Shown here in pieces: positions 44,050-55,110 of a stretch of DNA of 64,000 nt. The translations under genes and the position numbers were made by a program. Each line of letters begins with the position of its first letter. The first letter of the stretch is position 1. The notes beneath the pieces were generated by a model that was not told the DNA's origin, did not search any database, and saw only the letters and a program-made list of their open reading frames with translations. The DNA is from Saccopteryx bilineata. Lineage: Eukaryota > Chordata > Mammalia > Chiroptera > Emballonuridae. The stretch is taken from contig NC_089490.1 of NCBI RefSeq assembly GCF_036850765.1, positions 243,424,562 through 243,488,561 on the forward strand. The letters are read 5' to 3'.

Positions 44050-44175
44050 CAGCAGTCACTAACTCTCCCTGAATCCCTTTCTCATCTGTAAAATGGGAAT
44101 AGTCATACTTGCCTCACTGGGTGAGTGGGTGCACGGAAAGATTACATGGCACTCAAAGGCAGGGAATGCTTTGTT
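44050..44175 (+). mobile_element. MIR, plus strand
   Basis: CTCATCTGTAAAATGGGAATAGTCATACTTGCCTCACTGGG is the conserved MIR core. It is followed by the ACGGAAAGATTACATGGCAC side. Confidence 0.75.
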
Positions 44176-44284
44176 TTCTCTCTCTCTTTTTTTTTAAACT
44201 TCGTTCTTTTGGAGACAAAATAGTGAAAGTGAGGAACGTCATAACTCCGTGGTGAGGTGAGATCCTATTGATAGGATCCTAAAG

Positions 44285-44400
44285 CCAGAAGCTCCCACAG
44301 ATTTTAAATGACTAGTCCAAGGTCACGTCTGAAGTGAATGACAGAGACAGGCCAAACCCTCGGTCTCGGGACAACGAGGCCTGTGTTGTATGACAGCGTC
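44285..44400 (-). mobile_element. MIR fragment, minus strand
   Basis: TTTTAAATGACTAGTCCAAGGTCACGTCTGAAGTG and GACAGAGACAGGCCAAACCC correspond to the complement of the MIR core and 5' half. Confidence 0.5.
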
Positions 44401-45279
44401 TGACTTCTTTTGCTCAGGGTTGACAGGAGTGGGTGGACTGCTCAGCAGGCTTAGATTTGTCCTGGGTATTTCACAGCAGTGCCGCCCCCGGACACTTGCA
44501 GGCATTATGGGCTGAGTGGAACGCCATGTGCCCTGTGTAAAGCTATCCTCTCATTGGATTAGTGGGCTGGGCGGCCTCTTTTGCTATGCACAGGTCTGGC
44601 CTGAGAGTATCTAGTTTCAGAAGCGCGTGATTGGCCAGCACGCAGGTCAGGGAGAAAAGGTTCTGCAGGGGTCACCGATGTCCTTGGGGAGAAGGGATCG
44701 TGCTTCTCTCTGGGCAGGAGGCTGTGCACCAAGTGCATAAAGCACCACAGCTCAAGCAGCTGAAATGATTTGCCCTCCAAGGGATTTGGGTTTTGAGGGG
44801 CAATGTCTGTGCTTTGAGTGACTCTTTCCAACTGAACTGCTCATGGCTCCAGTTACCCAGTCAGTCCAGGCTGCATGAACATTCTCTCTCTAGCCCCGGG
44901 CGGCTGGGTACATAATCCCAGGCCCGGCGGGCTAAGGGGTGGAGAATGTGCTGTTTACCAATTGTTAGGACTCAAGGGGTCAATAGCTAGGCCCCGTGGT
45001 CCTCAAAGATTTCTTAGGCAGAGTGGCTCTGTGCCTGAACTCCCACCATTAGCAATGAATTCCTTTATGTATTGAGGGCTTTGGGGTCATGATTATCCCT
45101 CTTTGAGACTTTTAGAACAACTCCATGGGATGAGAGGGGGCCGAGCAATGTGAGTCTCAGTTGGCAAGCCGGTTAGCAGGCCGCTGACCCCAGGGAGGGG
45201 TGACAGAGCATACAGAGAACCGGTATAGCTGGAAGTCAGCCTGTCAGGGGTTTATCTCACCCCCTTGCTTTACATTCAG
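44401..45279. other. Unannotated stretch
   Basis: No nameable repeat. 44870-45010 is GC-richer, with CCCGGGCGGCTGGG and CCCGGCGGGC. Short open frames without motifs. Confidence 0.45.
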
Positions 45280-45362
45280 GGAAACAAGAGTAAAAAGACT
45301 TGTCTGAGTTCACACAACTGGCTAGGACAGAGCCAAGTCAGGTATCCAGACTTCTGGCTTTT
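45280..45362 (-). mobile_element. MIR fragment, minus strand
   Basis: GACTTGTCTGAGTTCACACAACTGGCTAGGACAGAGCC resembles the complement of the MIR core. Confidence 0.5.
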
Positions 45363-45556
45363 GCTTCAGTCCTTTTTTTTTTCAGAGTAAACAACAATAT
45401 GGAAAACAGAAGGGCTGCAGCAGGTAGGGCGTGGCGGGCGCAGGACCCAGGGAATGGGAGGGAGCCCAGAGACAAACTCTAACTGCCTCCCGGCTGTGCC
45501 GAAGGCTGGCCCTGGTGTCTGCTCTTGCACAGGAAAAACCCTCTTATAAACAGAGT

Positions 45557-45640
45557 CGTGTTCCAAAAGTTCCTGCGTACCAAAAGTTCTTGCGTATGTT
45601 TATTTCTTGAATCGTGGGGCTTGTTTTCCCCCACGATTGT
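45557..45640. other. Short direct repeat followed by a perfect hairpin
   Basis: CCAAAAGTTC(C/T)TGCGTA occurs twice in a row at about 45563-45597. It is followed by AATCGTGGGG (45610-45619), a 9-base loop, and CCCCACGATT (45629-45638). The TTCCAAAAGTTCCTGCGTA part looks like a mariner-type terminus, but no matching second end was found. Unassigned. Confidence 0.5.
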
Positions 45641-46239
45641 TTAATTGTTTAAATGTTTTAAATGGCAAACTAGGTTCTGCAAGATCTATCTACAGAAACC
45701 TGTTTAATTCATGGAGTACCTAAAGGATGGTGTTAATAGAAGAGTTTCAGTAGGTCCTACTCAATGCTTGTTCCTTGTGACTTCTGTGGGAATATTACAT
45801 AGTATCCTGGATTTTAGGTCAGGTGTTAAGAAGGCATCCCCCGCACAGACAAGGCCAGGTGGCTGTCCTTGGACAGAATCAGGAGGATGAGACTGGACAC
45901 AGATTAAGGAGAGGGAGGGGAAGACGACGGGGAGGGGGGAGGGGGAGGGCAACCGCCTTCTCTGAACCCCAGCTCTAAAATAAGGACAGTAGGAATAACT
46001 TTTCCTTTACCACTTCATGGGTTTGAGTGGAAAACTGAGTGCGACATTAGATAAGAAAATGCTAAAAAAAATTTGTCTCAGTAAAATACCCTTTTTTAGG
46101 TCAGTCGCTCTCTAGACATTTTTGATGGGGTAGCTGAGGAGAGATGCTGGGGGTGGGTGGGTGGAGCTATGGTGTGCATTCAGGCCCCTGCTAACAGTCT
46201 AACAGTAGTGATGATGATAACAACAGCAGTGACGGTAAA
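45641..46239. other. Unannotated stretch
   Basis: No family recognised. G-rich run at 45905-45945 (GGGGAGGGGGGAGGGGGAGGG). Confidence 0.45.
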
Positions 46240-46317
46240 CCAATAGTTGCAGAGCGCTTGCTAGGTGTCAGGCGTGGTCCTGGGTGCTTCATGATACTCC
46301 TCTATCATGCTCGCTGT
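46240..46317 (-). mobile_element. MIR fragment, minus strand
   Basis: AGAGCGCTTGCTAGGTGTCAGGCGTGGTCCTGGGTGCTTCATG matches the complement of the MIR 3' part. Confidence 0.55.
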
Positions 46318-46560
46318 CTTGGTTAATTTTCTGTATGAAATTAGCAGGGCCACAATACCTAGAATTTGGTCACACACTAGTTTAGATGTTGTGAAAAGTA
46401 GGTTTCAGACTGAGATTCACATTTAAATCTGTAGATTTTGAATAAGGAGAGTCTACTCCTTATTCACTTCACTCTTTCTTACACACACACAAACACACAC
46501 ACACACACGTACACACACACATGTTCTGTTTCTCTGGAGGACCCTGACTAATACACCCAC
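46318..46560 (-). mobile_element. Ancient mammalian repeat, minus strand, with an AC microsatellite
   Basis: It starts TTGGTTAATTTTCTGTATGAAATTAG and ends TTCTCTGGAGGACCCTGACTAATACA. These are the complements of the two ends of the repeat at 49775-50310 (start CAGAGAAATAGAACC, end ACACATAACATTAACCATCACAG). The family name is uncertain. The (AC)n run at 46481-46521 lies inside it. Confidence 0.55.
46481..46521. repeat. (AC)n microsatellite
   Basis: About 40 bases of AC with two interruptions (CAAAC and CGTAC). Confidence 0.9.
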
Positions 46561-48624
46561 TTAACAGGGAAAGAACTGGAAACACAGGTACTTTCATAAG
46601 TAAGAAGCTGTGGCAGAGACTGGGTAGTTGTTCACCAAACATTTTCCTTTTCCCTCTGGGCATACAGGTAGACTACATTTCCCAGCCACCCTTGCAGATT
46701 GGTGAGACCATGTAACTGAGCGCTGGCCCATGTGCTGGCAGGGGAGAGTGATACACACACCTCTAGACAATGATAACTGGGCCCTGACTGCTGACTCCAA
46801 GGCCCTGGGTGATGTAAGGGCCAGGAGATGGAAGGAGCCTGAGTCCCTGAATGACTTTGTGGAACAGAGCATCTCAGCCACTAGCACACTGTGCAGTGAC
46901 TTGAGGAACAGTAAGCTTGTGTTATGTTCAGTCTCTGAGGCTTTGGGCTTTCTGTTGTTAATTATAGCACTTTCCCCGACAAATACAATGAGGGAGTTAG
47001 ATTCCAATCCAGGCCATCAGGCTCCAGAGTCCAAATCTTTGTACCACTCAAACGTCCCTTGCATTCACTAATCAAGAGCTCAGAGTAGGAAATATCTCCT
47101 TCACTTTTTCCTACCTGCTCCTGAAAACCAAGGATGAGGTACTCAGCACCACATCTTGGAGCAAAATGCTAGACACCATATGGTAGGGTGCCTGAAGCTA
47201 TGCATACAACAGTGGGGGACCTGGGGATGGAGGGGGCAGGAAAGGAATAAGATGGGCAGAGAGGTGCACTTCGTCTGTTTCCCAATTTCCCTGGATGTGG
47301 CCTTTGTCTTCCCCACAGACAAGGGAGTCCTGACTCTTCATTGACTAATAAGTGTGGTCTGTTTACACTGGAGTAGACTGTGGAAACACACAGCCTGTAC
47401 TGCCCGGTGCCAACCATTCCTCACTCTGCAGCGCTTTTTCCAAGCTGAGTTCAACAAAGGAAGAATGAGCTGCCACAGCGCTGCTCAGGGAGGCTGGCGC
47501 GAGTGTGTTTTTCCACATAAAGCTTGCCATCTATAAACAAAATCAAGGTTTGGGGGAGAGCAGGCTGCTTTTTTCTCTCCCCCTCCCCCCACCCTATGCA
47601 ATTAGGACTGCTTGGCTGCTCCTATCTAGAAAATCATCCTGTCTACCCCAAGCGGTTACATTCCTTTGATTTGTCTAGGGTCAGGAAAACCTAGGTTGAA
47701 AGGTAAGATATTGGGCTCTTTTGAGCAGATTAAATGAGTTGACCAAGTCTTTCATCCCCTTAAACAAAGAAATCCCAGGGAGGAAATTTTATATTAGAAA
47801 GAGATTCGCTGATACCTATGTGTTTCTATTGATGCCAACCCCAAAGCCAGCCTGTGTCAGCTTTCGACACTGAAAGGTGACCCTGCATACACGCTCCAGT
47901 GCAAAATCTGAACCTTGAGGCATGCGTTGTCCAGCTGAGCCTGTGGGAAGAATGTGTTTGGTTTAGGAAAATACAAAGTCAAATATAGTATAAGAACTAA
48001 TATGAGGTCAAAAGATTTTTTAACAGATTTTTCACTTTTCAAGTAGTGTTAATTTAACTTCAGTTTCTGTCTAGAAAGTTCTTTTCAAGTAAAAAAAAAA
48101 AAAAAGAATTCAACAAAGGTTTAAATTGACCAGTTAATTTATTTTTACCATATAGACTGCTGACTATTTTTATTTAAATAAAACAACGGTCGATTTCCTC
48201 TGGTTTCGTAGGACTCAAGTGTTTGAACATGTCAGATTTTCAGGGATGTGGGTCTGTGATTTGACAAAGCTCTTCACGTACCTGTGAACTTTCCTACTTT
48301 ACCACACTTCTCTGTCCTTAAGAATCCCCGTTTCTTGGTGGATTGCTGCATACTTCTTGGAGCTTGAGACAATCAGGTTTCTTGATTGCAAGTAACAGGA
48401 GCAGGCTTTGACTAATGTCAAGTAAGTGGAGAATGGATGAGGGGCTGGAATACCGACCCTGGGAATGATGAGGCCCAAGAAGCAGGAAGTGGGAAACAGC
48501 GGAATCTCAGGAAGCAGGATGTGAGAAACAGAAGCAGCTGTGTCTGACTCCTAGCAGAAATGATTGGCCGTGATAGTACCACCACTGCTGCCTCTGCAAT
48601 CAAGGTGACTTCCAGGCATCCCCT
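46561..48624. other. Unannotated stretch of about 2 kb
   Basis: No nameable repeats, RNA genes or coding signals. A 15-base A run lies at about 48091-48105. A 137-codon minus-strand frame (46594-47007) lacks motifs and runs into repeat sequence. Confidence 0.45.
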
Positions 48625-49034
48625 ACCTGTGGTAGGAAGAATTCTACGGGTGTCCCAAGATTTTCATTTCCTAGTTATTCAGTAGCTCACTAATCTAGGT
48701 ACTGATGTGAAAGGATTTTGCAGGTATAAAGTCCAAAGTCAATTGACCTTAAAATATGGAGATGATCAAAATGGGCCTTATCTAAAGGCCCATTTAAAGC
48801 CCTTTAAAGGGTTTCAGGAAGCCCTTTAAAGCAGAAGAGGAAGGCAGAAAGGGATGTCAGTGAGATGAAAGTATCAGAAGGATGCTCTGTGCCATGGCAG
48901 GCTTTGAATATGGAGGGGACCATATGCCAGGACCACAAAATTGCTGTAAGAAGCTGAGAGCAATCCCCAGCCAACAGCCAAAAGGGAAACAAGAAACTCA
49001 GTCCTACAACTGCAAGGAACTGTATCTTACTAAT

Positions 49035-49047
49035 AAGAATGAGCTTG
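49035..49047. repeat. Left target duplication of the SINE at 49048
   Basis: AAGAATGAGCTTG, repeated exactly at 49240-49252. Confidence 0.93.
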
Positions 49048-49239
49048 CCTGACCTGTGGTGGCACAGTGGATAAAGTGTCAACCTGGAATACTGAGGTCC
49101 CGGGTTCAGGGCCCTGGGCTTACCCAGTCAAGGCACATACGAGCAGCAACTATGAGTTGCTTCCAGCTTTTTCCCCCATTTCCCCCCTCTTCTCTCTAAA
49201 AATCAATTTAAAAAATCTTGAAAAAAAAAAAAAAAAAAG
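49048..49239 (+). mobile_element. tRNA-derived SINE, short-body type, plus strand
   Basis: The head CCTGACCTGTGGTGGCACAG is followed by TGGATAAAGTGTCAACCTGG, GGTTCAGGGCCCTGGGCTT, AAGGCACATACGAGCAGC and a C/T-rich part. It ends in an A run of 18. An exact 13-bp duplication (AAGAATGAGCTTG) flanks it, so it is a fairly recent L1-driven insertion. Confidence 0.93.
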
Positions 49240-49252
49240 AAGAATGAGCTTG
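49240..49252. repeat. Right target duplication of the SINE at 49048
   Basis: AAGAATGAGCTTG, following the poly(A) tail. Confidence 0.93.
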
Positions 49253-49293
49253 GAAGAGGCATGTCAGATGGGACCACAGCTGGCCAACAGCTT

Positions 49294-49745
49294 TTCCTTT
49301 TTTAAAAAAATGTTTATTTCTAGTATAGTTTAATCTTTTTTTTCCTTTTGACAGAGACAGAGAGAGTCAGAGAGAGGGACAGATAGGAAGGGAGAGAGAT
49401 GAGAAGCATCAATTCTTTGTTGCAGCATCTTAGTTGTTCATTGATTGCTTGCTCATTGATTGCTTTCTCATATGTGCCTTGACCAGGGGACAACAGCAGA
49501 GCAAATGACCCCTTGCTTGAGCCAGAGACCTTGGGCTTCAAGCCAGCAACTTTTTGGGCTCAAGCCAGTGACCATAGGGTCATGTCTCTGATCCCACACT
49601 CAAGCCAGTGACTCAGTGCTCAAGCTGGTGAGCCTGCACTCAAGCCTGATGAGCTCACACTCAAGCTGGTGACCTTGGAGTTTCAAACCTGGGTCCTCCA
49701 TGTCCAAGTCCAACGCTCCATCTGCCACTGCCTGGTCAGGCTAGG
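49294..49745 (-). mobile_element. tRNA-derived SINE, long multi-unit body, minus strand
   Basis: On the plus strand: a T-rich tail side, ACAGAGACAGAGAGAGTCAG, GAGAAGCATCAATTC, TCATATGTGCCTTGACC. A run of CAAGCCAG(T/C)GACC and CTCAAGCTGGTGA units follows, and it ends CCACTGCCTGGTCAGGCT. The units are repeated more often than in the other copies, making it longer. Flanks TGGCCAACAGCTT (49281-49293) and TGGCCAACATCTT (49746-49758) are a 13-bp duplication with one mismatch. Confidence 0.9.
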
Positions 49746-50429
49746 TGGCCAACATCTTGTATGTTACAGATTCTGTATTACTCAGAGTAGTCCAGAGAAA
49801 TAGAACCAATAGAAGGTACAGATATAGGTATAGATAAAGACATGGATATAGGTAGGTTTATTATAGGAATTGGTTTGCATGATTATAAGGCTGAGAAGTC
49901 CCATGACCTGCCATCTGCAAACTGGATACCCAGGGAAGCCAGTGGTGTCACTCAGTCTGAGTCCAAAGGCCTGAGAACTGGGAGTGTAGTGCTGTAGTGT
50001 AAGTGCTGATTCGAGTCTGAAGGCCTGAAAGCCAGGACCGTTGATGTCCAAGGACAGGGGACAATGAATGTCCCAGCTGAAACAGGCTAAATTTGCCCTT
50101 CCTCTAACTTTTTGTTCTACAGAAGCCTTCAGTTCAATGATGCCTACCCATATTGGTGAGAGCCATCTTTACTCAGTCTACTGACTTTAAATGCTGATGT
50201 CTCCCATACACACCCTAACAGACAGACCTAGAAACAATGTTTTGCCATCTATGCGGACATCCCTTAGCCTAATCAAGATGACACATAACATTAACCATCA
50301 CAGACCCTAAGCAAAGAACCTAGCCATGACATCCCAGAATTCTGACCTCATACAGAATTATAAGCAAAAATTATTGTTTGAAGATGCTAAGTGAGTGACT
50401 GTTTGCTACATAGCAATCGGTAACTAATA

Positions 50430-50552
50430 CAGGGTGAGGCGAAAGTAGGTTCACAGTTGTGAGTATACAAAACAAAGAGTTTATTCTTGGCTTATTTATT
50501 ATTGTATTGTTTGCCATATGAAAAACTGTAAACCTACTTTTGCTCCACCCTG
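50430..50552. mobile_element. Mariner-type miniature element (MITE)
   Basis: 123 bases between TA dinucleotides (50428-50429 and 50553-50554). The left end is CAGGGTGAGGCGAAAGTAGG; the complement of the right end is CAGGGTGGAGCAAAAGTAGG, 18 of 20 positions alike, and the match continues into TTTACAG. No coding capacity. A clean TA duplication plus these inverted ends is the signature of Tc1/mariner transposition. Confidence 0.93.
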
Positions 50553-50554
50553 TA

Positions 50555-51194
50555 TACTGTGCCCTGTTGTCACTTGCAAATTACATAATCTGAGAGACCG
50601 TATTCAACTGAGTGAGTTTAGGCCATGTATAGACCCCTAATTATGCCTGTGGGCAGGTATTGGATTAAATGGGTCTCTTTGTGATTGGAGGGTGGGCTCC
50701 GAGAGTTACCTCCAGCCGCACTTCACACTGTAGGAAAGAGCTGATTTCCCGAAATGAAATCGGGTGTGGTTACCAAAAGGCATGGGAGCTAGGTAGCTCT
50801 GGTAAACGTCTGCCAAAGATTCCATCAGTACATGTCCTGCTGTACCTCCTGCTCCGCCTGCCCGTGGCTGCCTTATGGCCAGGTGCTCACCACACCTACA
50901 TCCTAACACACACCAAATTTGCAGAGCTCTTGTGTATAAATGTGGGTAACGTGTTGTGTCTAAAGTAGCAGCGTTTCAGGCTAGGCTTAGGGATGCTAAA
51001 AGGTGGAGTGATGTGATAAGAGAGTTCTGAGTGTGGGTGTCTGGACATCTGGACTGTAATCCTGGGTTCCCACCTGTTCCTTTGGGTAGTCACTGACACC
51101 CTGTGGATTTAAGCTGCCCTTCTGAGAACTGGATGGCTGTGACTAGTGGAGTCTGCAGCCTCTTCTAGCTGAAAGGGCTTCTGATTACCTGTCT
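50555..51194. other. Unannotated stretch
   Basis: No repeat family recognised and no gene signal. Confidence 0.45.
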
Positions 51195-51290
51195 TTAATT
51201 CACTCATTCACTGAATAATTTTAATTATTGAAAATTATATATATACCAGGTTCTAAGGATTTGGCAGTGAGCAAAGCCCCAAAGCTCAAG
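51195..51290 (-). mobile_element. L2-like 3' end, minus strand
   Basis: TTAATTCACTCATTCACTGAATAATTTTAATTATTG, then ACCAGGTTCTAAGGATTTGGCAGTGAGCAAAG, follow the complement of the L2 3' end. Confidence 0.6.
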
Positions 51291-51522
51291 CTCAACATTA
51301 CACAGAGGTTAGGGAAAATCTCCCCCAAAAGATGACATTTGAGTCAGACTTGGGGACCTAAACCTAGGTCTAGTACCCGATTTTGAGCCATAGGTTGATG
51401 GCCAGGATGTTGAACCTATATGGTTGGGCTCAGTCTAGATATGGCGCACGGGCTCTATGTAACCTGCTGCCTGCCTCTGTTCATATGGCCCTTGAGCTAT
51501 GAAGTGTTTTTACATTTGAAAT

Positions 51523-51955
51523 GGCCTGCTAGTTTTCTAGGGCTGCCACAATAAAGTACTACAAACAGACTGGCTTAAACAACGGATTTATTGTCTCACA
51601 GTGTGGAGTCCAGAATGAAGGTGTTGGCGGGGCTGGTTTCTCCTGAGGGCTGTGAGGGAGAGTCTGCCCCAAGTCCTTCTCCTGGCTCCTGGTGGCCTCA
51701 GGTGTTCCCTGGCTTGTTTCCCTGTGTCCCAGATTCTCTTTCCTCTACATGTTTCTCTCTGTGTCCACATCTCCCCTTTCTATAAAGACACCAGTCACAT
51801 TGGATTAGGGCCCTCCTCAATGACCTCGCCTTAACTTGATTGCCTCTAGGAAGACTCTGTTTCCAAACCAGGCCGCTTTCTGAGGTACCAGAGATTAGGG
51901 CATTAACATATCTTATCTGAGGAGGGGGGAGGGCAGGACACAATTTAACCTACAA
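51523..51955 (-). mobile_element. MaLR-like LTR, minus strand
   Basis: TTTCTAGGGCTGCCACAATAAAGTACTACAAACAGACTGGC, TTTATTGTCTCACAGTGTGGAG, AAGGTGTTGGCGGGGCTGG, TATAAAGACACCAGTCACATTGGATTAGGGC and GACACAATTTAACCTACAA are the landmarks of a reversed MST/MLT1-type LTR. About 430 bases, near full length. No internal retroviral sequence adjoins it. Confidence 0.7.
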
Positions 51956-52189
51956 TAAATGGGTACATTTTAAATAGTTATATAAGTGTGTACATCATAT
52001 CTTCAGTTTTGCCTCTTGACCACCAAAACCTCTTGACACATTTGCCATCTGGCTCTTCGGTAAAAAGTGTGTCCACTCTGCTCTAGGGCAGTACTGTACT
52101 TTCAAATTTTAGAATGCATCCGTTGTTTTTATGACCTCATCTCCAGGGTTTTGAGAATTTGCAAGTGATGGTGATGCTGCTAGTCCAGA

Positions 52190-52340
52190 CAGTGGCTCCC
52201 AAATGCCAGTCCTTGGATGCGTCACATCATCTGGGAGCTCGTTAACAGTACAAATTCCTGCTACTCCAGACTTAGTCAGAATTTCCAGGGGTGAGGCCGG
52301 AGATGATCCTAGTCTGCAGCCAGGTGTGGGAACTCTTGGT
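52190..52340. mobile_element. MER5/MER58-like hAT remnant
   Basis: AGTGGCTCCCAAATGCCAGTC, CATCATCTGGGAGCTCG, ACTTAGTCAGAATTTCCAGGGGTGAGG and GGTGTGGGAACTC follow the order of an old hAT-Charlie miniature element. Confidence 0.55.
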
Positions 52341-54289
52341 CTAGTTTAATTATCTTGGTCAGGAAATATCACGGGCTGGATTATTTCTCTTCGATTGGAT
52401 TGGTTGCTTGGGCCTCATCTGTCTGTAGGAGCTCAGGGCAACTGAGGACTTCTGTGCTTCTTGTCAAGACTCGTACTGAAGGAAAATATCATCGAGAAAT
52501 GTATGGTCTGGATTTTTCCAAGGCCAGAGATCTTTGTTTAGGCTGTTTTTATAAATATTATCGTCATGAAGTGGCTTGTCAGCAGCTCATGGCAAAAAAA
52601 AAAGACATATTGACTGTAAACCCAGTGGGAGCCAACAACAATGTGGGCCGTCTGCCGAGCGACCTCGGGCCTTCTGGGCTGTTCAGAGAGCCATTTACTG
52701 CCCAGACCAGAGAGGATGACAGCCCAGGCCCTGGGGCCCCAGCGCTGGGACGCCGGTCAGCGAGGCAGGCTTTACCAGGGACATCGACACACAGGAACAT
52801 TGCCAGGGGAGGGGCTGAGGGGTCTGGAAAGTATATTTAAGGAAGATGGGTTGAAAGAGGGCTTGTAAAGTGGTGGCCTGCAGGACCAATCCAGCTATAG
52901 ATATATTATGCTCAGCAGTCCTAATGGTTAAAATTTTTGGAATTTAAGTGCCCTTGAGCAAAGTATGATGCTCTGGCCAGGTCCATGGCCTCTTTTGCCA
53001 CTTCCGACCTCTTTATCCCAACTTCATCCACAGGGGTGTGTTACCTCCTTGCTCTCTGGGCTTTGCAATTTGAAAACTCTCAGGAGGACTAAAGATACAC
53101 GGTCAGCTTGTAGAAGCATAAGGAGTGGACATAAGCTATTTAAAAATATAAATAAATAAAAATACCTAAAGGCATGCACTTATGTATCCAGTGTCTACTG
53201 AGTGCCTAGGATGTGCAGGTGCCATAACTAAGATGGCTCAGTGTGGCCCTCCACACATTCTTGCAGAAGAGACATACGAAAAACAATCGCAAATTGTTCT
53301 AAGCACTTTGAAGGGACCAACAAAGGTTTACCTAGAGAACAATAAGGAACCTCTTAGTTTGGAAGGTGTGGTCGGGCACCCTGGCTGCTGCACAAGTGGG
53401 GGAAGACCTACCATGTGATGGGGAGGTGTGGCACTCTTGGCTTTCTTCCAGAGATGGATAAGGAAGCCCGAGGGGATATTTGAAGGGGAGATTTTATTTC
53501 CTCATAAGAAAAAGCTCTCCAATTCGAGCTCTCCGTCCATGCATGAAGGGACCTCGTGAGGCAGTGAGGTTCAAGACAATGGAAATGGTAGAGGTGACCA
53601 CAGATCTCAGTAGGTGGAAGGTGGTGTGAGAGAGTGTTCTCATCTCCAAGAGATCCTTTGCAATTCCGAGATTCCCTGGCGTGATAAGGTAACAACAGTA
53701 TAAAACCGGAGAAACCCTATTTGGTGCCTGGATTACACATCATCTCTACGGGGATCATTTCCAGATTTCATAAGTGAACAGAAAGGAGTTGATATGCCTT
53801 GTGCCACCGAGAACAGAGTTCGTAGACTGTACCAATAAGACCTTGACATGGAAAAACCCTGAGTTATTAAACAAAGGTTTTAGAAAATGGAGCTGAAACA
53901 GTCAATTGTTACTATAATTACATCCTTCTGAAAGAATGAGATTTGAAGTGATCTGGTGATACAGTCCCTATTATCCTTAAAAGCTGAATATTGAACCTTT
54001 TCCAGACTGTGGAAAAACCCTGGTAGCCATTCTGAGTCCTGTTACTGTTTGCCTGTTTGTTTGTTTGTTTGTTCTGTGGGTGTGAAGGAGCTAACCTAAA
54101 ATCAGCCTTGTGGAGCTGTCCAGTGAGGGAGGATGTGGTGGTTCCATTAATACAGAAAGTACCCTCTGAGGTTCAAACCTTCCGCACAGGCAGCACTGGG
54201 GTTGGCCGCTTCGCAAAGCGAGCCCCTCCCTCCCAACAACATTGGCTCCTGCCACCTCCCCTCAGGCGATCTCCTTTTCATTAGTCATA
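52341..54289. other. Unannotated stretch
   Basis: A 161-codon open frame at 52355-52840 is the longest here outside repeats; it has no motif I recognise and no supporting context. 53170-53260 is faintly L2-like (CTACTGAGTGCCTAGGATGTGC). Nothing else can be named. Confidence 0.4.
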
Positions 54290-54500
54290 ATTACAGTGAC
54301 TAATTATGAGACTCGCCTTCGTGCCAGGCACTAAGTGCTTCCCATATGTTATCTTCTTTAACGTTCAGAGCCGTCCTTTCTCCATTTTACTGATGAAGAA
54401 ATGGAGGCCCAGGGAGGCAAGGCTCACAGCCCAGTGCCCGGAGAGCCCAGGCGGAGGCCAGCTCTGAACTAGGTTCACCTGGCTCCAGGGGCCAGTTTTT
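54290..54500 (-). mobile_element. MIR, minus strand
   Basis: GTGCCAGGCACTAAGTGCTTCCCATATGTTATC, TCCATTTTACTGATGAAGAAATGGAGGCCCAGGGAGG and CAGCTCTGAACTAGGTTCACCTGG are well-kept complement MIR landmarks. Confidence 0.85.
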
Positions 54501-54591
54501 CCTGTCAAACTGCTACTCATTGTCTTTGAAAATAATCGCTGAAACTAGTGTATGACATTTCTATGGAGGGGGGATCCTTCTTTGTCTTTTG

Positions 54592-54845
54592 TTTATAGCC
54601 TTTGTCTTAAAGTTTATTTTGTCTGATATAAGTATTGATATTCAGATATTTTCTTCATTTCCATGTTCATGAAATACCTGTTTCTACCCCCCTTGCTTTC
54701 CATCTGAAGCAAGTATCTTGTTTTCCTTTTTATTCAGCCACCCTGTGTCTTTTGGGAGCATTTAATCCATTTACATTTAAAGTAATTGTTGGTAGATATA
54801 TAGTTATTGCCATTTTATTCATATTTGTATCTTTTTTCTTTTTAA
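54592..54845 (-). mobile_element. Old L1 ORF2 5'-end fragment, minus strand
   Basis: The complement reads as the start of L1 ORF2: ATGGCAATAACTATATATC, then the TTAAATGTAAATGGATTAAATG region that encodes the conserved LNVNGLN-type motif, then CACAGGGTGGC. It lies next to an unrelated L1 3' end. Confidence 0.65.
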
Positions 54846-55110
54846 AAAAATTTTTATTGAATGTATGGAGGTGATACTGGTTAATAAAATTATATAGGTT
54901 TTAAGTGTACAGTTCTATAATACATCATCTCTGTATTGTCTTGTGTGTTCACCACCCCAAGTCAAGTCTCCGTCCATCAACACTTATCTCCTCTTCTACC
55001 GCCTCCCATCCCCCTCTTTTCCTCTTGAAATCCCTGTACTGTTGTCTGTATCTGTGAGGGTATTTTTTCTTTGCTTAAACCCTTCCCCTATTTTACCCAA
55101 CCCTCAACCC
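54846..55110 (-). mobile_element. L1 3'-end fragment, minus strand
   Basis: TTTTTATTGAATGTATGGAGGTGATACTGGTTAATAAAATTATATAGG begins it, as in the fragment at 3833. CATCATCTCTGTATTGTCTTGTG and a C/T-rich block follow. 5'-truncated. Confidence 0.7.

Larger units (their letters stand above)
48625..50429 (+). mobile_element. Composite of ancient repeats with nested SINEs
   Basis: The first repeat runs from about CCTGTGGTAGGAAGAATTC through GTGAAAGGATTTTGCAGGTA and GCTTTGAATATGGAGGGGACC. Two SINEs break it (49048-49239 and 49294-49745). Another old repeat lies at about 49775-50310 (CAGAGAAATAGAACCAATAG to TTAACCATCACAG). The end of the first seems to return at 50330-50429 (GCATAGCAATCGGTAACTAATACA-like). 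The order shows at least three rounds of insertion. Family names are not assigned. Confidence 0.5.

Noticed and set aside
45300..45482. Possible small coding exon
   Set aside because: It overlaps a MIR-like fragment and a T run; no conserved reading frame.
49550..49690. CRISPR-like short repeats
   Set aside because: The repeats are variable units of a SINE body, not identical repeats with unique spacers, and the DNA is mammalian.
52355..52840. 161-codon plus-strand open frame, the longest outside repeats near here
   Set aside because: No recognisable motif, low-complexity C-terminal third, no start context or neighbours. Chance is the simpler explanation.
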